From positions 62,001 to 126,000 of the forward strand of contig CAJYGB010000034.1 in NCBI GenBank assembly GCA_913774355.1: a DNA stretch of 64,000 bases, read 5' to 3'. Both the position numbers and the translations under genes were made by a program. The notes below the pieces were generated by a model. It worked only from the letters and a program-made list of their open reading frames with translations. It did no database searches and was not told the origin of the DNA. The DNA is from an uncultured Chryseobacterium sp. Lineage in GTDB: Bacteria > Bacteroidota > Bacteroidia > Flavobacteriales > Weeksellaceae. This document shows, one piece after another, positions 26,337-36,347 of the stretch. The first letter of the stretch is position 1; the number at the start of each line of letters is the position of its first letter.

Positions 26337-27487
26337 GACCTGTTTACTTTTTCAATCGCATTCATAAATTGACCGGCTGAATTTCTCCAACTTTTCTCAC
26401 CGGAAAAATAAGTATTTTCTATGTTTTGAGCCATTTCTTTTAACAAATCTCTGTTTAGATAAAGTTCGCTTAATACATTGTAGATAGATTCGGAGCTCTT
26501 CGGTTCTATTATCATCCCTGTCTTGCAGTCTTCCACCATCTCAGGCAGTCCTCCGACGTTCGTAGCGATAACGGGTTTTTGAAATGCAAAAGCAGACATC
26601 ACCACACCGCTTTGGGTAGCATCCGTGTAAGGACATACGACTACGGATGACTGAGAAATAAGATCGGCTAAGTCCGAAGGGGTAATAAACCGGTTGATAA
26701 TGGTAATTTGAGAATACTTTTTGTACGGATCGATATCAAAGTCGAAACTGCCACTTCCGGCAATCGTCAGTGAAATATTATCATACGTTCCTGCCTTAAG
26801 CATCTTTACAAATCCATCGAGCAGATATTTGATTCCTTTATAAGGAGATATTCTTCCGAAAAACAATACATTAAAGCTTCCGGAGTTCTCTTGCTGATGT
26901 GATCCCGAAACGTAAAATCTTAAATAATCATACACACTTAAAAATGATGTAAAGACCTTCGAAGAATCTTCCCTGTAATACTCAACAAATTCATTTTTCT
27001 GATTAAAATTTAATAGTATTTTATGAGGGATAAGCTTAAAATGAATCTTTCTTAAGTAGCGATCGATAACGAAATTTTCCCCGGAATGCAAAAAAGGATC
27101 ATGAACAATCATCAACATTTTTTCCCGCCACGATAATGTGGTAAGAAAATAAGTCAGCATGTAATTGTCAATCACAATCACATCAGGATTTATTTTTTTC
27201 AGCTCCTGATGTATTTTGTATGAAATAGAAAGTTTTTTGATAATATTTGCATTTCGCGTTCCTTTTACAACAAATGTTTTGTCTAAGGAAATGAGATTGC
27301 CAAAACGCTGTAGTACTTCAACTTCATGGCCTTTGGTAATGGTCTGTTTCAGCTTGGAACCATCTATAAAATTATAAATTTCATAAAGTGCTTCTGTGAA
27401 GAAATAGATATCACACGTTTCTCTAAGCGCATTGATTAAAGAAATATTGGCATCTAAAGCAAATGTTGATAAAAAGGCAACTTTCAT
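26333..27487 (-). CDS. Glycosyltransferase, GT4-like
   Basis: A 384-residue GT-B protein. The C-terminal domain shows FFGRISPYKGIKYLLDGF, IAGSGSFDFD, SSVVVCPYTDATQSGVVMSAF and the sugar-nucleotide loop KPVIATNVGGLPEMVED. The usual first acidic residue of E-x7-E is replaced within DATQSGVV, which is seen in some GT4 subgroups. It is cytoplasmic. It lies between the EpsG-type polymerase gene and a GT2 gene, with which it overlaps. Donor sugar unknown. Confidence 0.9.
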   Translation of the reverse strand: MKVAFLSTFALDANISLINALRETCDIYFFTEALYEIYNFIDGSKLKQTITKGHEVEVLQRFGNLISLDKTFVVKGTRNANIIKKLSISYKIHQELKKINPDVIVIDNYMLTYFLTTLSWREKMLMIVHDPFLHSGENFVIDRYLRKIHFKLIPHKILLNFNQKNEFVEYYREDSSKVFTSFLSVYDYLRFYVSGSHQQENSGSFNVLFFGRISPYKGIKYLLDGFVKMLKAGTYDNISLTIAGSGSFDFDIDPYKKYSQITIINRFITPSDLADLISQSSVVVCPYTDATQSGVVMSAFAFQKPVIATNVGGLPEMVEDCKTGMIIEPKSSESIYNVLSELYLNRDLLKEMAQNIENTYFSGEKSWRNSAGQFMNAIEKVNRS

Positions 27488-27492
27488 AACTG

Positions 27493-28716
27493 TTACTTTT
27501 TATCAGGATGCAAGATCTTATCCATATGTTTATTCAAAATATAATATGCCTTTGCAATCGAAGGCTTATTCCAAAGTATATTCTCGTATCTTCTGATGAT
27601 AAAATTATTTGATTTGTACATTTTTAAGATTCCAAACAATAATAAGACAAATGTAAATATCGTTTTCATGAATTTTTCCAAGGTTGCATAAAAATACGGA
27701 AACAAAATCCAATAAGATGCTGCAAACAGAGTTGTAATCCTTTCGATCAAAACAGAATATTCATTCAGGTACAGATAGGCTGTCGTGAAAATAAATAATA
27801 AGTTGAAAAAGATATTCGTTAAGTTTTGATCTTTAATATACTCACTTATTTTATTATATGATTTATAAAAAATAATAAAAGTAAGCACTTTCTCAAGATA
27901 ACCTATTGTAATACCATACCCACTGCTGTATAAACTACTTTCAGAGTAGAATTCTGCCAATCCTGCATAAGCCCCACCTATCATGTTACCAACACCGATG
28001 ACAACGGGAGTAATAAATTTAATTTGTCCCAGGTACAGGGCATTACCCAAAATAAATGTACCCCAAACGAAAGCAGGGTTTATTTTCTTATGCAAAAAGA
28101 AATACAGAGGAAAATAAAAAATGGCAGAGGAATGAAAAAGCAGACCTATCCCATTACAGATAAAGTATTTGGCAGGATTACGTTTTTCGATGAACTGGAG
28201 AGAATAGAGAAATAAAAAAATTGCCTTAGAATTTCTTAAAAGATTAATTTCTATGACCAATCCTGAAAAGATCAGAAACATGATAAAGCTGAGAATGTAC
28301 TGTGGAGAATATTTTCTGAAAAAATAGTCCAGAAACAGCACATTTATTAATGAAGATATGATCTGAAGAAAAAAATAATTAGGAATTATCGTTTTTAAAA
28401 TAATTAAGAGAACTTTAAATCCCGGCTCTATTTTCAACAGGTAATCTTCATTGGTATGTGAAAAAAAATTGGCTACTTCTTTAAAATCAAATAAATTGGG
28501 AGCTGATTCAAACAAGGGATAATAAACCGCAAAATCTGTATCCAGATATCCCCTGAAACCAAAAAAAACAAAGAACACAAGCATCCCGAGATATCGTACT
28601 ATTTTAATATCACTTTGTTTATTTCTCAGCCTATTTTCCCATAAAAACAAAATGAAAAATATCAAAAAAAGAATAATGTATGGAGTAGAATAGGTACCGC
28701 TGAATGTTGGTTGCAT
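27493..28716 (-). CDS. EpsG-family membrane protein, likely Wzy polymerase (left system)
   Basis: A 407-residue protein with about ten transmembrane helices (TPYIILFLIFFILFLW, LGMLVFFVFFGFRGY, IISSLINVLFLDYFF). The early motif FFGFRGYLDTDFAVYYPLFE and the stretch NLLRNSKAIFLFLYSL followed by GLLFHSSAIFYFPLYFFL are the family marks of EpsG/Wzy-type polymerases (conserved Arg and His on the periplasmic side). It should join lipid-linked repeat units into a polymer. A second EpsG protein lies at 48.9-50.0 kb. Confidence 0.85.
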   Translation of the reverse strand: MQPTFSGTYSTPYIILFLIFFILFLWENRLRNKQSDIKIVRYLGMLVFFVFFGFRGYLDTDFAVYYPLFESAPNLFDFKEVANFFSHTNEDYLLKIEPGFKVLLIILKTIIPNYFFLQIISSLINVLFLDYFFRKYSPQYILSFIMFLIFSGLVIEINLLRNSKAIFLFLYSLQFIEKRNPAKYFICNGIGLLFHSSAIFYFPLYFFLHKKINPAFVWGTFILGNALYLGQIKFITPVVIGVGNMIGGAYAGLAEFYSESSLYSSGYGITIGYLEKVLTFIIFYKSYNKISEYIKDQNLTNIFFNLLFIFTTAYLYLNEYSVLIERITTLFAASYWILFPYFYATLEKFMKTIFTFVLLLFGILKMYKSNNFIIRRYENILWNKPSIAKAYYILNKHMDKILHPDKK

Positions 28717-28816
28717 TAATTATTATTTTTTGATTAATTTACCATCAACCTTATAGAAAGAGAATGGAAGTCAGTTATCATAATGACGAATATTATTTGT
28801 TGTATATGGATGAAGT

Positions 28817-29731
28817 TTATAAAATTGTGGGTCTTATCGGCTGTTTTTTTCTATATAGATTAAGTCCTTCTTTATATGCTTTTCGTGCAATAATCCATTG
28901 TTTTTTTGAATATTTGAAGTAAAGAATTAGGTTGATATATAAATAACTATACAGTAATACATAAAGCCCATATATAAAATTGTAATTTTTCAGTGAAAAA
29001 TAAATCAGGTTTCTCCATAGATACCTTACCGAAAAATCACTCATCTTTCCTGTTGACGTAGATTCGTTATGGTGAATGACAGAATCTGCAATATACCAAA
29101 GTGTTTTTTGCTTCTCGTTTAAAGCCCGATAAACAAAATCCGTATCATCATAATAAACGAAATAATTTTCATCCATTAATCCGACGCTGCTGAAGATCTC
29201 TTTACTCATCAGCATAAAACATGTAGGAGCATAATCTACCTTTTTATCTTCGTTAAACTGACCTATATCCTCTTCTTCCTGACCATATTGCACTGTAAGA
29301 CCATTACGCTTTTTATAACCTCCGCCTGCCGCCCAGATTTTATTTGTACCGTAAAAATAAATCTTAGGGACAACTAAATCTGCATGATGCCTGTCAAGCC
29401 CCATAACTAATTTTTCGATAGCCGTATTTTCCATGGCAATATCATTATTAGAGAGTAATATTAAATCACATCTGTCTTCTACAGCTCTTTTTATTCCTAT
29501 ATTATTTCCTTTAGCAACCCCGTAATTTGCATCATTTTCTATGATTACTGTTGTAAAATCATAACGGGAGCTCAGTTTTCTGCCCAATTCCAAAGAACTG
29601 TCGGGCGATAAATTATCTACCAGATATAAAATGAAATCACGGTAAGTCTGTTTGCTTAAAGTTTCAAAAAATTCGTCAAGAACAGACTCACTATTATACA
29701 AAACACTTACAATGCCTATTTTCCTGCTCAT
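28817..29731 (-). CDS. Glycosyltransferase, GT2 family (WbbL-like)
   Basis: A 304-residue GT-A enzyme with VSVLYNSESVLDEFFETL, LYLVDNLSPDSS, GVAKGNNIGIKRA and LLSNNDIAMEN (the DxD-like metal site), then WAAGGGY and MSKEIFSSVGLMDENYFVYYDDTDF. The order and motifs match WbbL-type rhamnosyltransferases that add rhamnose to a lipid-linked sugar. One C-terminal hydrophobic stretch (FIYGLYVLLYSYLYINLIL) probably anchors it. The start overlaps the epimerase stop by 4 bases. The donor is inferred only. Confidence 0.9.
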   Translation of the reverse strand: MSRKIGIVSVLYNSESVLDEFFETLSKQTYRDFILYLVDNLSPDSSLELGRKLSSRYDFTTVIIENDANYGVAKGNNIGIKRAVEDRCDLILLSNNDIAMENTAIEKLVMGLDRHHADLVVPKIYFYGTNKIWAAGGGYKKRNGLTVQYGQEEEDIGQFNEDKKVDYAPTCFMLMSKEIFSSVGLMDENYFVYYDDTDFVYRALNEKQKTLWYIADSVIHHNESTSTGKMSDFSVRYLWRNLIYFSLKNYNFIYGLYVLLYSYLYINLILYFKYSKKQWIIARKAYKEGLNLYRKKQPIRPTIL

Positions 29732-30864
29732 TTGTACAAACCTTTATTCTGCATTTCTGCGATTGACAGTTCATATTTGTCATCAGGTATTTCCTGCTGG
29801 TTTACCCACTCGGTAAAAGCCCGGATGCCTTGTTCGAAACTCCATTCCGGCCTGAAGCCTAATTCCCTGTTAATTTTAGAAATATCTGCAAAATTATGTC
29901 TGATATCTCCCAATCTGTAATTCCCGGAAATCTGAATGGATACTTCACGCTGGTAGTATTTTGCCAATGTGTTTGCGACCGTCATTACATCAGTTGCAAC
30001 ACCTGTTCCTACGTTGTATACCTGTCCATTTGCTTCATCTTTCTCTAAACCTAAAATAGTTGCTTTGGCAACATCTTCGATAAAAACAAAATCCCGGGTT
30101 TCTTTTCCGTCTTCAAAAATATTAATGTCATTATCATTTTTAATACGGGTAGAAAATATTGATAATATACCTGTATAAGGATTCGTTAAGGATTGCCCCG
30201 GACCGTAAACATTTTGATACCGATAACTTACCGCAGCAATATTTAAAGATTTACAGACCGTCAAAACCATTTGTTCCTGGTTCTGTTTTGTGATCCCATA
30301 TACTGAAGTCGGATGAATTTTGCTGTCTTCGGAAGTCGGCAATAATTCTACATTTTCTTTACATACAGGACATTTGCAGGAAAAATCCCTATTTTTCAAA
30401 TCACGGTCTTCTCTTTCTGTAGGATAAATGATTCCGTGTTTCTCACAATAATATTTTCCTTCTCCGTAAATTGCTCTTGAAGATGCAATAATTACTTTTC
30501 TAATATGATGCGTATCATTTGCCAAAATATCCAGCATAATTGCCGTTCCCCCGATATTTACATCAACATAGCGCTGAATCTGATACATTGATTGGCCGGT
30601 TCCTGTTTCCGCAGCCAGATGTATTACCGCATCCTGCTGATCCAAAGCTTTTTCCCAGTCTTTTCTGGATGTAACGGAACCCTCGATAAATTTAACTTTG
30701 TTTATAATACTTTTATAAAGAGGTGAAGTACATTTCGGATCAGTTCCATGAATCTGTGGAGACAGATTGTCTAAAACCGTTACATTAAACCCTTTATTTA
30801 CGAGCTTAAGTGCTATATTGGAACCGATAAAGCCTGCTCCTCCTGTAATCAATATATTTTTCAT
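29728..30864 (-). CDS. SDR sugar epimerase with zinc-knuckle insertion, dTDP-L-rhamnose 4-epimerase-like
   Basis: A 378-residue extended SDR. It has the NAD site GGAGFIGSN at residues 8-16 and the catalytic Y189-x3-K193 (SVYGITK). Between the strand ending IASSRAIYGEG and the catalytic tyrosine is an insertion with Cys140, His143, Cys163, Cys165 and Cys168 (YYCEKHG ... FSCKCPVC), which looks like a zinc knuckle. I recall such an insertion from enzymes annotated as dTDP-L-rhamnose 4-epimerases, which make 6-deoxy-L-talose; that fits rfbC and the rhamnosyltransferase-like genes here. ATGA overlaps join it to both neighbours. Confidence 0.85.
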   Translation of the reverse strand: MKNILITGGAGFIGSNIALKLVNKGFNVTVLDNLSPQIHGTDPKCTSPLYKSIINKVKFIEGSVTSRKDWEKALDQQDAVIHLAAETGTGQSMYQIQRYVDVNIGGTAIMLDILANDTHHIRKVIIASSRAIYGEGKYYCEKHGIIYPTEREDRDLKNRDFSCKCPVCKENVELLPTSEDSKIHPTSVYGITKQNQEQMVLTVCKSLNIAAVSYRYQNVYGPGQSLTNPYTGILSIFSTRIKNDNDINIFEDGKETRDFVFIEDVAKATILGLEKDEANGQVYNVGTGVATDVMTVANTLAKYYQREVSIQISGNYRLGDIRHNFADISKINRELGFRPEWSFEQGIRAFTEWVNQQEIPDDKYELSIAEMQNKGLYK

Positions 30865-31484
30865 ATCTCAATAAAATTCCCTTTATCATCTGTTTTAAGC
30901 CAGGCTTGTTTTTCAAATGAATATCTTTTTATAATCTTTGCAGGCGTACCCACAATTACACAAAAATCTCCGAATTCTCCGGAGACAACACTGTTAGCTC
31001 CAACTGTACAATGTTTCCCAATTTTTGTTCCCTGCATAATAACAGCATTATTGTAAATTTTACAGTCTTCTCCTATAAGTACAGGTTTTGTTGTTATTTC
31101 CTGCTGCTCAATGGGGATATTAATATCTTCATAGGGATGATGAATATCCGTTATAGAAACATGAGCCGCAATAGCGGTATTTTTTCCAATTTCTATATAC
31201 TCAGCACAAGTCAAATGTATGTTTTGTTGAACAGTAACCCCATCGTTAAAAATAATTTTCGGACTAAAAAATTTTGACTGATACTGTTTTACGCCCTCAA
31301 TTCTTGCCCTCCAGCCTATAGAAACATGATTACCCATGGTTATTGATTCCGGTGTGATTAATGTTGGTTTTACAATTATACAGTGATTCCCGATACGATT
31401 AAAAAATCGCTTATACCAGAAAACTGTTTTAAATCTGAACCATTTAAAAAGTATTCTTTGCTTAATTATATACAGTGATACCAT
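30861..31484 (-). CDS. Hexapeptide-repeat O-acetyltransferase
   Basis: A 207-residue acyltransferase of the LbH (NodL/WbbJ-like) type: a basic, aromatic N-terminus (IIKQRILFKWFRFKTVFWYKR), beta-helix repeats (ITMGNHVSIGWRARI), the catalytic histidine region AHVSITDIHHPYE, and closing repeats IYNNAVIMQGTKIGKHC...VIVGTPAKIIKRYS. It probably acetylates a sugar of the repeat unit from acetyl-CoA in the cytoplasm. It overlaps the epimerase gene by 4 bases. Acceptor unknown. Confidence 0.9.
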   Translation of the reverse strand: MVSLYIIKQRILFKWFRFKTVFWYKRFFNRIGNHCIIVKPTLITPESITMGNHVSIGWRARIEGVKQYQSKFFSPKIIFNDGVTVQQNIHLTCAEYIEIGKNTAIAAHVSITDIHHPYEDINIPIEQQEITTKPVLIGEDCKIYNNAVIMQGTKIGKHCTVGANSVVSGEFGDFCVIVGTPAKIIKRYSFEKQAWLKTDDKGNFIEI

Positions 31485-31487
31485 CTT

Positions 31488-32159
31488 CTATGTATGATAT
31501 TTATGAAAATCATCTATATTTAAGAAAAGATGAGAATTTTTTTCGATCCAGTCATATTCTTTATTCCACCACTCGGTATCTTTAAGAACTTCAATCTGCT
31601 CGTCATTAAATCTTTTCCGAATAAGTTTAGCAGGTACACCCCCAACAATTGTATAGGGTTCCACATCAGAATTTACAACAGAGTTTGAGGCGATTATTGC
31701 ACCATCCCCTATTTTTACGCCATCAGCAATTACAGCATTCGCACATATCCAAACATCATTGCCAATAGTGACTTTTCTGGTAGGATTATGATGGTCTTTA
31801 TTCTGAAAATTTTTCAGACAATAAGCAGGATTAGAATAAATTGCAGGATGGGTGCTTACAAAAGTATGCGTTGGATGTTTACCAGGTGCGATCCTTACAT
31901 TTGGGCCTATTGAACAGAATTTACCCATTTTTGTTTCGCAAATAACGGAGTTATCAGAAATATAAGAAAAGTCTCCAAATGAAGAATTAATAATCAGTAC
32001 ATGATTTCCTACCCAGTTGTATTTTCCAAAAACCACATTTATCAATTTAGATAAATACCCTAGCTTAAAGTATTTAAACCTGGATTGGTATTTTATTTTT
32101 GTAACAATCCATTTTAAGTATTCAGAAAAAGGATTCTGCAAATAAGATTTATCAAACAT
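31488..32159 (-). CDS. Hexapeptide-repeat O-acetyltransferase, CatB-like
   Basis: The start is the ATG at 32159 (MFDKSYLQNPF); a longer frame needs a TTG and overlaps the flippase gene. The protein is 223 residues. It is an LbH xenobiotic/CatB-type acetyltransferase: KMGKFCSIGPNVRIAPGKHPTHTF with the catalytic histidine, VTIGNDVWICANAVIADGVKIGDGAIIASNSVVNSDV, and YTIVGGVPAKLIRKRF. Together with the neighbouring acyltransferase it suggests a doubly decorated repeat unit. It follows the flippase stop by 4 bases. Confidence 0.9.
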   Translation of the reverse strand: MFDKSYLQNPFSEYLKWIVTKIKYQSRFKYFKLGYLSKLINVVFGKYNWVGNHVLIINSSFGDFSYISDNSVICETKMGKFCSIGPNVRIAPGKHPTHTFVSTHPAIYSNPAYCLKNFQNKDHHNPTRKVTIGNDVWICANAVIADGVKIGDGAIIASNSVVNSDVEPYTIVGGVPAKLIRKRFNDEQIEVLKDTEWWNKEYDWIEKNSHLFLNIDDFHKYHT

Positions 32160-32163
32160 ACTT

Positions 32164-33651
32164 TTACTTTTTCTTAATTTGTTCAATTACCTGCTTTACA
32201 CTTTCATTTTTTAAAACAGTAATTAAATATAAAAATAATGAAAATATACTTACAGCAATCTTAATTGTCATTTTATCGGCTGATATAAAGTAATAAGCAC
32301 CAAGGTTGATCAATATGATAGTTAAACTCACCCATAGTAAATTTCTTTCATCTGCTCTAAAGAGGTCAAAGAAGCCTACATGCAGGGATTTATTATAATT
32401 TACAACTACGCCTATTGATCCGATGGCAAGAGCAATTGCCCATGCTGCTATAATCCCATATCCTCCGATGAGAATTCCTAATAATAAACCTAAGACAATA
32501 TTAATTATCGCCATAGCTACATGGACGATTACCAATATATTGAGCCGTCCCTCTCCCAAAGAACTAAAGTATGCGGGTCCGCACATAATATTGATAAAAT
32601 TTGAAACTATTAACAGAAACATTGAAAAGATGAAATCATAGTTTAAGTGACCTATCCATAGTAAAGAAATATACGGTGTTGCAACCAGGAGTACGGTAGA
32701 TAAGGGCAAATTGAATAAAAGCAATACCCTATTCATTTTTATGTAAAAATTCTGGAGAAAAGAGGTGCCCTGAACCTTTGCTTTCTCAGCTACCACCGGT
32801 ACGACAACCTGATTTGCATTAGTCAGCAATGCTCTAAACTGGTTCACCGCTTTGGTAGCCATCTCGTAATGCCCCAGAAGTACGAGCCCACCATATTTAC
32901 TCAACAGTAACTTAGTTGCAGGTTCATATAAAAGCTGGCTTATGGAAACCACCTGAAATTTATATCCATAATTAAACAGCTCTTTAAATGACTCTGAACT
33001 CCATTTCCAATTAAGGATTTTATTGTCAGGATTTATTCTTAAAACAAAAATGAGGGCTGTCAAAAGTATGAACACAGATTGTATAAGCTGGGCCAATGCC
33101 ACACCCTCCAGATGGAGTTTCGGTGTCCATAAAACGACCCCTCCAAACATTACGATCCCGGAAAATATATAGATGAAATTTCTGATATAATTTTTTTGAT
33201 GTCCCTCTAAGACAGAAGTAAAAACACCGCCAACAGCATTGATACAGAGTGAGGCCAGGGAGTAAGGCAAAATTTCAAGTGCTGTTTGTAAGAATTTTTT
33301 GTCAATAATAAACTTCAGAAAAAATTCAGCACCTAGAAGAATAATTAGGCTCAAGACGATAAATAAAATTGTCATGGACAGGACAGAAGTGAAAATAAGT
33401 TTCCCAAGCTTTGTTTTGTCCTGTGCCGTAAGATATTCCGCTACAAATTTAACCAAGCCTGAAGTCAATCCAAGATTAGCCAGATTGGCTATAGATGAAA
33501 ATGATAAAATAAGCGACCAGATGCCCAATTGCTCTACTCCTATATTCTTGATCAGATATTTGTACAGAAAAAAATACAACAATGCGGTAAAGACAACCTG
33601 AACGACTGCCGAAATAGCATTTACGGTAAGTTTTTTTGAAGAAAAATTCAT
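32164..33651 (-). CDS. Wzx-type flippase (left system)
   Basis: A 495-residue membrane protein with about 14 helices, of the MATE/MVF-related polysaccharide flippase family. Markers are VVQVVFTALLYFFLYKYLIKNIGVEQLGIWSLILS at the start, GLTSGLVKFVAEYL, and repeated helix pairs to VFSLFLYLITVLKNE. It should flip lipid-linked repeat units across the inner membrane. The end KQVIEQIKKK is cytoplasmic and basic. A second flippase at 43-44.6 kb shows that the locus carries two. Confidence 0.9.
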   Translation of the reverse strand: MNFSSKKLTVNAISAVVQVVFTALLYFFLYKYLIKNIGVEQLGIWSLILSFSSIANLANLGLTSGLVKFVAEYLTAQDKTKLGKLIFTSVLSMTILFIVLSLIILLGAEFFLKFIIDKKFLQTALEILPYSLASLCINAVGGVFTSVLEGHQKNYIRNFIYIFSGIVMFGGVVLWTPKLHLEGVALAQLIQSVFILLTALIFVLRINPDNKILNWKWSSESFKELFNYGYKFQVVSISQLLYEPATKLLLSKYGGLVLLGHYEMATKAVNQFRALLTNANQVVVPVVAEKAKVQGTSFLQNFYIKMNRVLLLFNLPLSTVLLVATPYISLLWIGHLNYDFIFSMFLLIVSNFINIMCGPAYFSSLGEGRLNILVIVHVAMAIINIVLGLLLGILIGGYGIIAAWAIALAIGSIGVVVNYNKSLHVGFFDLFRADERNLLWVSLTIILINLGAYYFISADKMTIKIAVSIFSLFLYLITVLKNESVKQVIEQIKKK

Positions 33652-33714
33652 ATCATCATTTGTTAAAACTTAATCTCTGCGGCAATCCTGCCTTAGTAGC
33701 AGCATCAATATCAA

Positions 33715-36060
33715 TTAAAAATATTTCTGCCACCATTTTTTTTCTTCTCTACTGTAGCCGTAGCCGTATTTATTTCCATATCCAAAATTCGAATCTTTTA
33801 TACCATTGATCACAATCCCGACATTTCTAAGTTTCTTTTCATCAACAGATCGGTTAAGGAAATCAAAATAACTTCTTTCCGTTACTTCAGATCTTGTAAT
33901 ATATATAATGGCATCGCTTTTATCCGCTATAAGGAAAGAATCTGTAACCAATAATAAAGGAGCTGTATCCAATACGATATATTTGTATTGATTTAAATCT
34001 TTAATCATGGCCAAAAGTTCGTCAAGTTTACCATTTTGCAATAGATCCGTCGGATTTGGAGGTATCGCACCCGAATAAATAAAATGACAATTTTCATTAT
34101 ATCCACTTGGATGAATAATTTCACGTAATGCCAATTCCTCACCGCTCATATACTCCGCTAAGCCTTTAGAAGACTTCATCGATGGATTATAGCGTTGTAA
34201 CTGAGGGTTTCTGACATCAGCACCTATTACTAAAACTTTACTTCGCGGGGAAGCCAATATGATCGATAAGTTCGTAGAGATAAAAGTTTTTCCTTCCCCC
34301 TTTACAGATGAAGTAACCATAATGATATGGGATGTCTCTTTTGCCGGCAGTAAAAATTTCAGATTTGTTACAAATATCCTGAATGCTTCAGCCATTGGCG
34401 ATACATCGTTGAATGATACCAAAGGATTATCTTTGTTTTTAAGCCTGGGAATTTCACCAATCACAGGCAATTTGGTAAGCTTTACAATATCTGACCTTGT
34501 AACGATTGTACTTTGCAGGAGCTGTCTTAAATAGATGATTGCAAATGGAATTAAGACTCCCGCTAAAATGAAAATGCCCAGAATAAAGAATTTTTTCGGA
34601 GCTACAGGCTGTCTGTAAACAAATGCCTTATCGATTACCCTCGCTTTTTCAGCCGTAATTTCCATGCTTATTGCAGCTTCTTCTCTTTTCTGCAAAAGTA
34701 ATAGGTAAAGACTTTCTTTAATCTGCTGCTGCCTTTCAATACCTCTGAAGAGCTTTTCCATTGTTGGAATTTCACTGATCATGCTCTCAGATCCACCAAG
34801 CTGGCTTTCCACTTTTCTTTTGGCCAGCTCCAAAGAAGTAACATTCTTTTGTAATGACTGAACCAATGCAGATTTCATTTCACCAATCTGCTTATTAATA
34901 TCTTTTACAACCGGGTTATCCGGCGTTGCTTCGTTCAGAAGTTTATTCCGCTGTAATACCATCGCATTGTACTCCTGAATCGCTTTTGCAGCCGCATCGT
35001 TATCCAAACCGATATTCAGAGGTAAAACATCCCCAGTTCCTTTTTTGTTGAGGGTATTCTGTAAAATTCGGTTAAGCTCTATCTGAGTTCCCAGTTCCAG
35101 CAGACCAGCCTTACTTTGCTCCTTCATTTGAAGATTAATTCTTGCCTCCGAAGGAAGATCAACGATATTCTTGCTAGACTTAAATCCTTCTTTCTGTGTT
35201 TCTACGTCTCCCAGCTCTTTTGAAATGATGCTTATTCTCCTGTCAATAAAATCTTTGGTTTTTTTTGATTCTATATTTTTATCATTAATCGAATAAATAT
35301 TGTATTGTCTTACAAGGGCATTCAAAAAATCCTTTGCTTTACTTTTATTTTCAAAATTAGCTGCAAGCGTTATAATGGTACCATCCTTATCCAATAAATC
35401 TACCATTAAGCTTTCCTGATAATTATCTACGGTACTTTCAAAATCACTGTAATTAAAAAAAAGATCAGACATCTCCACTTTCTTTGGCTGAACAAAGGAA
35501 GGATTTTTGCTTATCATGATGATAGCATACGGTAAACTTATGGTTTTGTTAAAAGATGTAGTGATATCTTTTTTCCATTCTTTAGATGATAAAATTATCT
35601 GATTGCCTTTTGTCTTGATATAGATTGGCTTTTTAGGAAGTTCCTCATCCTTTTTTTCCTGGATAACATGAAATACATAAGGACTTGTTTCCCCGTAAAG
35701 CTCTATATTATTTAATGCCTGTTTTGAATAGAGTGTGATTTGAAAATTGTGTTCTTTCAATACATCCGCTACAATTGACCTGGACTCAAAAACACCTACT
35801 TCATTTTCAATACTGTTCGTTCCCATTCCGGTAAGACCTCCCAAACTCTGAAGCATGCTCATATCTCCTGCTGCAGACATCTTTTTAGCATCTTTAATAA
35901 AAACCGAAGTCTGAGCTTTATATACAGGAACTTTTGATTTAATATAAAAAATTGCAAATACTCCCATAAGAAAAGTCATTCCTGCAAAATATTTCCAATT
36001 GCTGAGATATGGACTTATCAATTCTTTAATATTAACTTCTTTACTGGTTTTGTTATCCAT
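33715..36060 (-). CDS. Wzc-type chain-length regulator and tyrosine kinase (left system)
   Basis: A 781-residue inner-membrane protein. The N-terminal Wzz domain starts with a helix (YFAGMTFLMGVFAIFYI) and has a long periplasmic coiled-coil segment; a second helix lies near residue 500 (FFILGIFILAGVLIPFAIIYL). The C-terminal BY-kinase has Walker [14 protein letters not shown], Walker A' VLVIGADVRNPQ and Walker B YIVLDTAPLLLV, and ends in a tyrosine cluster (GYGNKYGYGYSREE). It controls chain length and export of group-1-like capsule or exopolysaccharide. It begins the left system and resembles the Wzc at 56.4 kb closely in layout. Confidence 0.95.
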   Translation of the reverse strand: MDNKTSKEVNIKELISPYLSNWKYFAGMTFLMGVFAIFYIKSKVPVYKAQTSVFIKDAKKMSAAGDMSMLQSLGGLTGMGTNSIENEVGVFESRSIVADVLKEHNFQITLYSKQALNNIELYGETSPYVFHVIQEKKDEELPKKPIYIKTKGNQIILSSKEWKKDITTSFNKTISLPYAIIMISKNPSFVQPKKVEMSDLFFNYSDFESTVDNYQESLMVDLLDKDGTIITLAANFENKSKAKDFLNALVRQYNIYSINDKNIESKKTKDFIDRRISIISKELGDVETQKEGFKSSKNIVDLPSEARINLQMKEQSKAGLLELGTQIELNRILQNTLNKKGTGDVLPLNIGLDNDAAAKAIQEYNAMVLQRNKLLNEATPDNPVVKDINKQIGEMKSALVQSLQKNVTSLELAKRKVESQLGGSESMISEIPTMEKLFRGIERQQQIKESLYLLLLQKREEAAISMEITAEKARVIDKAFVYRQPVAPKKFFILGIFILAGVLIPFAIIYLRQLLQSTIVTRSDIVKLTKLPVIGEIPRLKNKDNPLVSFNDVSPMAEAFRIFVTNLKFLLPAKETSHIIMVTSSVKGEGKTFISTNLSIILASPRSKVLVIGADVRNPQLQRYNPSMKSSKGLAEYMSGEELALREIIHPSGYNENCHFIYSGAIPPNPTDLLQNGKLDELLAMIKDLNQYKYIVLDTAPLLLVTDSFLIADKSDAIIYITRSEVTERSYFDFLNRSVDEKKLRNVGIVINGIKDSNFGYGNKYGYGYSREEKKWWQKYF

Positions 36061-36112
36061 ATTGGATTATATTGAAATTTGATTTTTTTTTACTTTTCTA
36101 TTTTAAGCCCTG

Positions 36113-36120
36113 CAAATATA
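36113..36120 (-). promoter_or_regulatory. -7 box upstream of the left-system Wzc
   Basis: Minus-strand TATATTTG fits TAnnTTTG, 52 bases before the Wzc ATG, in a roughly 290-base gap. TTAG rather than TTG lies at the expected -33 distance. It suggests that the left system is transcribed on its own. Confidence 0.4.
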
Positions 36121-36347
36121 TTTATAATTTATAAACTAAAATACTTATTTAATCATTATAACGTATCTTGAAAAACTTTTGTTTATTTTAAAAGAAAATA
36201 TTCATTAGAGTGGTCTTAAAAAGATTCATTACATTAACGAAAATATCCTAAAATAATTATCACAATTAGACATTTGTGGTAAATATCATCCTAACTCTTA
36301 TGAAAATAAACGCTAAATTTTATTCCAATGAATTTTTCAAGCCCGTA

